64,000 bases of DNA from the NCBI GenBank assembly GCA_007644065.1, contig VJWN01000006.1:930001-994000 (forward strand), given 5' to 3'. The stretch is from Margaritispora aquatica. Lineage: Eukaryota; Ascomycota; Leotiomycetes; Helotiales; Discinellaceae. Positions 58,161-64,000 of the stretch are shown here, piece after piece; the first letter of the stretch is position 1; each line of letters starts with the position of its first letter. The notes under the pieces are model-generated. The model ran no database searches. It was not told the DNA's origin and saw only the letters and a program-made list of their open reading frames with translations. A program made the position numbers and the translations under genes.

Positions 58161-59579
58161 ATGGCTTCAGCAACGAAATCACTCTTCGTTGGCAATTTCA
58201 TCCACTCTAAGAGTCTAGATGAGCTTGAATACTTACACAAAACTGCAATTCTTGTTGACGAGGGAGGCGTGATTGTTGCTATCGAAGCTGAATGCGACCA
58301 AAAGAAAGCTGAAGATACCATCTTTCCCAAGCTTGGCTGGTCCGTTGGGGACGTCTCGGTTCATGTTGCAAACGATCATCAGTTCTTCTTCCCTGGTTTC
58401 ATAGGTAGAACTTCTCAAATTCATTTGATAATCTCATATTGACAATGTCTAGATACCCATATTCATGCTTCTCAATACCCCAATGCGGGTATCTTTGGCA
58501 AATCTACTCTCCTAGATTGGCTGAACACATACACCTTCCCACTCGAAAGCTCCCTTGAAGAAGCCACAAAGGCCAACAAAGTCTACACAAGCTGTATCAG
58601 GAGAACACTCTCCCACGGGACCACCACCGCTTCTTATTATGCTACCATATCAGTCCCATCTACCAATCTCCTCGCCGACCTTTGTCTCTCGTTTGGCCAG
58701 CGTGCTTTTATTGGCCGGTGTTGCATGGACACTTTGTCGCCAGATTACTATAGAGACGTCTCAGCCAGCCAGTCACTCATGGATACGCGTGCAACGATCG
58801 ATCACATCGCCAAAATTGACCCTTCAAATGCTCTTGTAACTCCAATTATTACACCTCGATTCGCACCATCCTGCTCACGCGAGCTTATGCATGGTCTTGG
58901 TGCATTACAAAAAGAGACGAACCTCCCAGTTCAAACTCACATCTCAGAAAACAAGAACGAGTGTGCTCTAGTCAAGTCAATGTTCCCCGAATTTGACTCA
59001 TATACTGAGGTTTACGATGGCCACGGTCTGCTTGGCCCAAAAACTATTCTAGCTCATGCAATCCATTTGAGCGAGGCAGAGGTAGACCTGATCAAGGAGA
59101 GGGAGAGTAAGGTCTCTCACTGTCCCGCTAGCAATTCTGCTATCACATCTGGAACAGCGAAGATTAGAATGCTGCTTAACAAGGGTATTGATGTTGGGCT
59201 TGGTACCGACATGAGCGGTGGGTACAGTCCTTCTATTCTTGAGGCTGTCCGACAAGCTTCATTGGTGAGCAGACATGTGGCTATGGAGGGCGACGATAGT
59301 GCTAAGCTGAGTATCGAGGAAGTTCTATTCCTGGGCACGAAAGGAGGGGCCAAGGTTGTGAATTTGGAGGACAAAATTGGCAACTTCGGCGTTGGTATGG
59401 AGTGGGATGCACAGCTTATTGGGTTGGGCAGTGTCGAGGGAGATGATGACAGCCCAGTCGATATCTTTGGTTGGGAATCGTGGGAGGAGATGGTCGCGAA
59501 ATGGGTTTACAATGGCGACGATAGGAACACATTGGCTGTATGGGTGAAGGGCAGGCTGGTGCATGAGAGGAAGGTTTAG
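58161..59579 (+). CDS. guanine deaminase (guanase)
   Basis: Two exons, 58161-58404 and 58453-59579, 456 aa. The enzyme converts guanine to xanthine in purine catabolism. It belongs to the amidohydrolase superfamily, with the metal ligands in place: the HxH pair in DTHIHASQYPN (His84, His86; the intron falls in the codon of the preceding Asp), His in QTHISENKNE, His in ILAHAIHL, and Asp in GLGTDMSGG. The guanase-specific motif HGTTTASYYATI and the SHCPASNSAITSG segment are present. The C-terminal GAKVVNLEDKIGNFGVGMEWDAQLI is the usual beta-sandwich return. No signal or membrane segment, so it is cytosolic. Confidence 0.93.
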
Positions 59580-59871
59580 GCACAGGCATCAAATATGTTT
59601 GAACGATGATTAAGCGGTATGCTAAGATATGGGCGGGCGTTACTTGCAGGTTAGACTGGCAGGATCTTGTTGTAGCTCAAAATCCGTAGATGCTTCTAAT
59701 GCAATCGAGATTTAAACAAAGACTCAAACTATCGCTTGGGGGTTAATGATACTGACTGCCCCGTCCCTACAGCACAAGGACCTTCAAAGTAGCAATCAAT
59801 CGGCATCCATGTTCGTATACCTCCCCTATCTCCCGGGTCAGTTTTCATCTCTAGTTATGCAATTGGTTCTG
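59580..59871. other. convergent 3' gap
   Basis: 292 bp of 3' flank for the guanase and F-box-like genes. A frame at 59746-60168 (plus) overlaps the next gene antisense and is ignored. Confidence 0.6.
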
Positions 59872-60726
59872 TCAATCCAATACGGAAATCGGTCCAACAC
59901 ATTCATGTTCTTCATCAACGCTAAATATCCTCTCCCCCTTATCCCAGGCCAACTGCTCTCCCCAGTACAGCTTGCCCCCAAAAGCCAAATGCACCTCGTC
60001 AGCCACGATGTCCATATGAGTTCTGGCGACATCCAAGTTACCAAATGTTGGCACTATGCTCGCAGCTGGGAACCTTATGACCCTCTCATACTTGCACGCC
60101 TCGCTACCGTTTGCCAGCGCACTCAAAAGTGTCATATATCTACGCACAATCCTAGAGTCCTGAAATAATTGAGCAGCAACCATGTCCTCAAAGGCTATGT
60201 TGTCCCATACTAGCTCCAGGCGCTTGAAATCTCCATGGCGGGCTCTACTACCCAGGAGGTGGAGCACCTTGCCGAAAATCTCATATGCCACTGAAGGTTG
60301 GGGCATGTCGATTCGCATCGATACTATCATCCGGCTTGCTATTTGCCCCATTGCTTTCAATGTTGGAGAGACACCCAATGTTGCCTTCTTGTCCCATGGA
60401 GCGATGAACATTGGTCCGAAGCTTGGGAAGTAAAGCGTGTTCTGCGCCCAGAATATGTGGCGCGTCTCATTGTGTATCTGTCGACAGGCCCGCAGCAAGG
60501 ACAGAGATGTGTATATGGGTTTGCCGGATTGGCATTTTGCTAGGGCTTGGAGAGGGTTGGTGACTAGCACAAACGTTGCAGTTGCTCGATTCGAGAGTGT
60601 GACAGAAGGCTTTCCACGCGCCGGTTTGGCAGCTGGGAGAATGGATATGTAACCCGTAGGTGATCGGAGTAGGTAGCCATAGATAAGGTCGCGGATTTCT
60701 CGAGGCAGATCCAGGAATTGGATCAT
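59872..60726 (-). CDS. F-box/2EXR-like protein of unknown function
   Basis: Single exon, 284 aa from the ATG at 60726; the frame opens further only through a TTG codon. It begins with MIQFLDLPREIRDLIYGYLL, the F-box-like or 2EXR motif (LPxEIRxxIY) that starts many expanded fungal families. The later LSLLRACRQIHNETRHIFWAQNTLYF (RxCRQIxxEaxxxfyxxNtf pattern) is also typical. The remaining 150 residues have alternating strand/helix character without recognisable catalytic residues. Members of this group may be substrate adaptors for SCF ubiquitin ligases, but many are untested. Confidence 0.78.
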   Translation of the reverse strand: MIQFLDLPREIRDLIYGYLLRSPTGYISILPAAKPARGKPSVTLSNRATATFVLVTNPLQALAKCQSGKPIYTSLSLLRACRQIHNETRHIFWAQNTLYFPSFGPMFIAPWDKKATLGVSPTLKAMGQIASRMIVSMRIDMPQPSVAYEIFGKVLHLLGSRARHGDFKRLELVWDNIAFEDMVAAQLFQDSRIVRRYMTLLSALANGSEACKYERVIRFPAASIVPTFGNLDVARTHMDIVADEVHLAFGGKLYWGEQLAWDKGERIFSVDEEHECVGPISVLD

Positions 60727-62474
60727 ATTTTGGTGGTGAGGAACCAAGGACTGCAAAGAGCTGGAGTTCTAGTTGCGTCTGCGGGTGCATGATGCTCGGA
60801 ACAGGGGTGGGAACTGCCGCAACGACATGGGTCAACGCCGGGGGGCCGAGCCGGAGCCTCTCCTGGTGTTTACTTAGTTTGGTCCAAAGTGAATTTGAAG
60901 TATACATCCAAATCATATGTATATAGATTCAAATACCATATTTTGTGACAAACCCCCCCCCAGGCGATAGTTAACCCACTCGCATAATACTAGTCAAATG
61001 CATTCAAATTACTTTGTTGTCCTGAGTTTTTCTTCTCCGAGCTATGTATATATTGCTGAGTTGCCACTTAGAGATTACCCCAACCGAAACACAGCAAGAA
61101 GAGTTTTTTCTAGTTACCGTAGTCTCTACAGTGGTGTCACTTCGGCTATAGACCAAATTCGCTTTTTTCTTTGGCGAATAATAAGGACATGTTCTGGCAT
61201 ACTTCGAATTCTACCCCATGTTCCAAGCGAGGGTTTCCTTAGCAATCGAAGCTGTTAAAACTCCTTACCCTTGAAGATGGAAATAGGGTTGGAGAGTATC
61301 GGGATAAAGTTTTAGAATTTGCTCGAATAATATACACATTATTAAAGAGAGTGTGACTATATCATACGCATTGAGAAACTGAATGTAATAGCAAACGAAA
61401 GCTGACAACACCAATGACGGCTTCTGTGATGGTTAGTATTGCTCCAGTGCTACGCTCAAGCATACAAGTAGCGCTAAAACTACTTTATTTAGCTAAATTC
61501 AATCATATACACATGCATTTTCTGCATTTTCTAATCTAGTCTAACTTCGTCCTGTAAAAGTAACCACCACAATCTCTTTTGAACCTTCGCATACCATTGC
61601 CCACTCCTCCTCCATGCACATCATTCAACATACACATTACATGCTCAACAGACTCTAGCATATTCAGCCCTCCACGAAAAATCCCCTCGTCCAAGTACGC
61701 GCAAGATGCGTCAGTACATCAATCGTGTCAAAGCCATCACAAGAGAGGCTTGGATCATACTTAAGCGAGCTGCGAGTCACGATGTCCAGTATCATGAAAT
61801 GCCATCGTTTTCAAGCAATCAAATAACCTAGAAAAATCTCGAATTAAAGAGATGATGTCTTCAAAGGTTTCGTCGCAGTGAGAGCCTGTGGCGCAACACC
61901 AAGAGCAGGATTTGTGCGGCTTCGAAGATTGTTGACCTTTGGTTTTTAAATGCGAAATTCCAAAAGCTTCAGTGAGCCCAGTGACGAAAGGCCAATCTTA
62001 ATCAGCGGTTCCATTGCCATCTTTAGAGTTTTGGGGCAAATGCGTCCCTGTTGAGTTGCAATCTCGAGAACGATTGTGGTATGTATCAAATTAGATTGAA
62101 GCCATATCGAAGAAAACTATTCAGAAGAACCTCTAGCGAGACGAAGTGAAAGTGATCGTTAGCCTAGAACGTGATTCTTGTTTTCTGACGGTTGTCTAGA
62201 CTGGCGCTGAGTACTAAAGTGGGTATGAAATTGCACTCCTCAAATTTTGGTGGTGTTTTTCTTAGTTCTGATTGATGTGCTGGGATGCATGATTCGAAGA
62301 TAGTATTTGGGATCAGAGGACGAAGACGACCTTGGGAACCCTCTTCGGATTCCTTCTCCATGACTAATGGGCTCGAGAAATCCGGTTACAGATATGAGAA
62401 TCAAGTGTTAAATCATATTGCGGATCTTGACAGGGAGTTTTTAGAAAAAGGAAGTTATGGTAGCTATCATATGG

Positions 62475-62495
62475 TAGTGTGTAGTGTGTAGTGTG
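62475..62495. repeat. tandem 7-mer TAGTGTG, three copies
   Basis: Three exact head-to-tail copies. Confidence 0.9.
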
Positions 62496-62665
62496 TTTAA
62501 GGAGTTTGATATTACTCAAGGAATTTCGTAGTTGAACTCTCAGAGCAAGAAGATAGCCAATGGCGAATGGAAAGAAACATACATAGAAATATCCCGAGCG
62601 CTAAAGAGAGTTTCTTACGGTTGTTCTTCTATTGTGTGGCTAGCCATGCTAAGAGTGCAGTCTCA

Positions 62666-62850
62666 GTAGAACCTCGCTTAGCTATGGATCGTCCAAGAAC
62701 AGTGAGCTAATCCCACCAACGTGGGCTTGCAACCATATGGGTAGAAAATTATGATTAGGGCACTCTCATATTACGAAATTTTTGTCTGTGTAGTACTTAT
62801 ATATAAAGTATCGCAGAGGGCATTTCAAAGCCCTCATGAAGTACTAACGG
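62666..62850. mobile_element. possible degraded end of a Fot1/pogo-like DNA transposon
   Basis: CAGTAGAACCTCGCTTAGC resembles the terminal repeats of fungal pogo/Fot1-type elements (AGTANAACCTCGNTTA-like, from memory). No matching inverted end and no transposase are found in the window, so this is only a suspicion. The boundaries are arbitrary beyond the first ~20 bp. Confidence 0.25.
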
Positions 62851-63828
62851 AGGGTACTCCCAACCTGATTCGTCAACTTTGCCTGGAATGGATGTGCTGT
62901 AACAAGTAAAAAATCGTCGCCAGCACAGGGTAAATTACAGAGAAATCGACTTTTCGCGTTCCCCAAACAAGTCTATGAATCATTTGCCTCATTATGTGCA
63001 AGTCATCCGTACACGTATCGTGCCAAGTAAGTGGCAGTGCTAGGTAATGACAAAAAAGGAAGAATTGAAGAACAATCGATCAAAGAACCAACCCACTTTC
63101 TCAGCCTAATATCTTATTTTGTTGCCACCGCGGACTAAACCAGCTGAAATGTGCCAAATGACTAATGATTTGATTCACGAACAAAGTAAGCATGTCTTGA
63201 AGCGCAAAGCTGCCAATAGGAAAGTGAAAGGTACTGCTAAGAGAAGAGGTGGTATCTTTAACCATGGTCTCTTGTAAGACAAAGAATTCGGCTTATCTGA
63301 CAACAAAGTAATTTATACCAGGCGCCAAGCGCAGCCGCCCACTCCAAAAGAATTCAAAGTTCAAGTTTCAGGAACCCAGCGGACTAGGGTCCCATGAGAG
63401 AGCGAGAACCAATAAAATGTAACAATCGGGGCCGTACATAATGATGTCAACGGCGGGCGGTATTTACCCGACAGCAAGGCCCAGCCAAGGACATTCATCT
63501 CAGGTCCTTGACTGGACCCTTGTTAGCCTTGCTTTCCATACAAAACGAGGAATGATTCCCAACTGAAAGAGATCCCTGGGTTTGGGTTGACTCTGATATA
63601 TGGCTATTGTCCTCCTGCAGGAGTCAAGAACACCTGGTTATTGTGTATTTGCGATCATCATGAACCGATTTAACCGTTGAAAAGCACCGTACCAAGCTTG
63701 CTGTTCATTTCTTGCCAATCGCAAACGTTCAAGAAACACCAGCGTCCAGACTAATAAATAGTCGCAGAACTACCAAATAGTGCCAGGCTAGAGTTTGCCT
63801 TATTGATCTGTCAGGACAGCCTTCAATC

Positions 63829-64000
63829 ATGAATTCAACCACATCTTTCAGTATGTCGAGCACAGCAGATGCTACGGCATCTGCGACCACATCTTCGGCT
63901 GCGGCGACGACAACTGTCGCTGGAGGAGTAGGCTCTGCTCAGAACTCCCAGGGAATCAGTCTGGTATCATTTGTCACAGCCTTAGCTGCGTCGCTGGTTA
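63829..64000 (+). CDS. 5' end of a gene, possibly a DUF221/CSC1-type stress-gated cation channel
   Basis: ATG at 63829; the frame is open to the window edge (57 codons). The N-terminus is Ser/Thr/Ala-rich and ends in QGISLVSFVTALAASLV, the start of a first membrane helix. Fungal RSN1/CSC1-like proteins often begin with such a Ser/Thr tract followed by a GxSLxxFxxAL helix, so this is a guess from a very short fragment. Other multi-pass membrane proteins cannot be excluded. Confidence 0.45.
   Translation, partial: MNSTTSFSMSSTADATASATTSSAAATTTVAGGVGSAQNSQGISLVSFVTALAASLV

Larger units (their letters stand above)
60727..63828. other. gene-free region, 3.1 kb
   Basis: The longest stretch without a supported gene. 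Contents I can name: a C-homopolymer run (60954-60961), a 3x7-bp repeat at 62475-62495, a possible transposon-end relic near 62666 and a 6-bp-stem hairpin at 62816-62835. Reading frames are short and lack splice context. The right end should carry the promoter of the last gene. Confidence 0.6.

Noticed and set aside
60998..61258. 86-aa plus-strand frame in the gene-free region
   Set aside because: No similarity, no splice context, and it starts within AT-rich sequence next to a poly-C run; likely random.
61260..62160. Search for CRISPR-like or other regularly spaced repeats
   Set aside because: No direct repeats with regular spacing found, and CRISPR is not expected in a fungal nuclear genome.
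62816..62835. Hairpin GAGGGC/GCCCTC as a structured RNA or terminator
   Set aside because: Six base pairs with an 8-nt loop and no flanking support; expected by chance in 64 kb.

Overview
The window is nuclear DNA from a filamentous ascomycete (Pezizomycotina; my best guess is Leotiomycetes/Helotiales). Genes carry many short introns, mostly 45-180 bp, with fungal branch points (CTAAC, CTGAC or TACTAAT about 10-15 nt before the acceptor). Genes sit close together on both strands. The proteins are of filamentous-ascomycete type: a SrgA-like Sec4, an NTE1 with three cyclic-nucleotide domains, a DHCR24-like sterol reductase, a TRF/Myb telomere factor and a Sos7-type kinetochore protein. I resolved gene models by joining reading frames at splice sites; every spliced model given here sums to a whole number of codons. 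All functional names rest on recognised family features, since no search was run.

Layout. 0-9 kb: the 3' end of a gene (possibly the PP4 regulatory subunit Psy2/PPP4R3), an NmrA-like oxidoreductase, AFG2 (60S ribosome biogenesis), a mitochondrial-looking RRM-like protein and SEC4. 9-20 kb: a same-strand run of NCA2, a PPR protein, the carrier MME1, the inner-membrane protease IMP2 and eIF2-alpha (SUI2). The first four act in mitochondria. A 659-bp inverted-repeat element (MITE-like) lies between NCA2 and the PPR gene. 20-27 kb: a gene-poor island with two tandem members of an unrecognised protein family, one intact (539 aa) and one decayed. 27-33.9 kb: NTE1 phospholipase and an unknown coiled-coil protein. 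35-42.5 kb: a Vps62/DUF946-like protein, a TRF/Myb telomere-binding factor, and the divergent GDT1 cation transporter. 44-52 kb: L-rhamnose mutarotase, a mitochondrial thioredoxin-like protein, a HOL1-like MFS transporter and the DHCR24-like reductase. 52-60.7 kb: ELP6, ribosomal protein eL37, a Sos7-like kinetochore protein, an RS-rich nuclear protein, guanine deaminase and an F-box-like protein. 60.7-63.8 kb has no convincing gene. The window ends in the first codons of what may be a DUF221/CSC1-type channel.

There is no operon-like system. Most genes are conserved housekeeping genes, many of them in translation (AFG2, eIF2-alpha, eL37, ELP6) or mitochondrial biogenesis. The less ordinary material is the tandem orphan family, the long-TIR element just upstream of NCA2, a GA-AG (non-GT) intron that the conserved eIF2-alpha peptide seems to require, very small coding exons (4, 17, 21, 30 and 30 nt), and a degenerate Walker B in the first AAA domain of AFG2.
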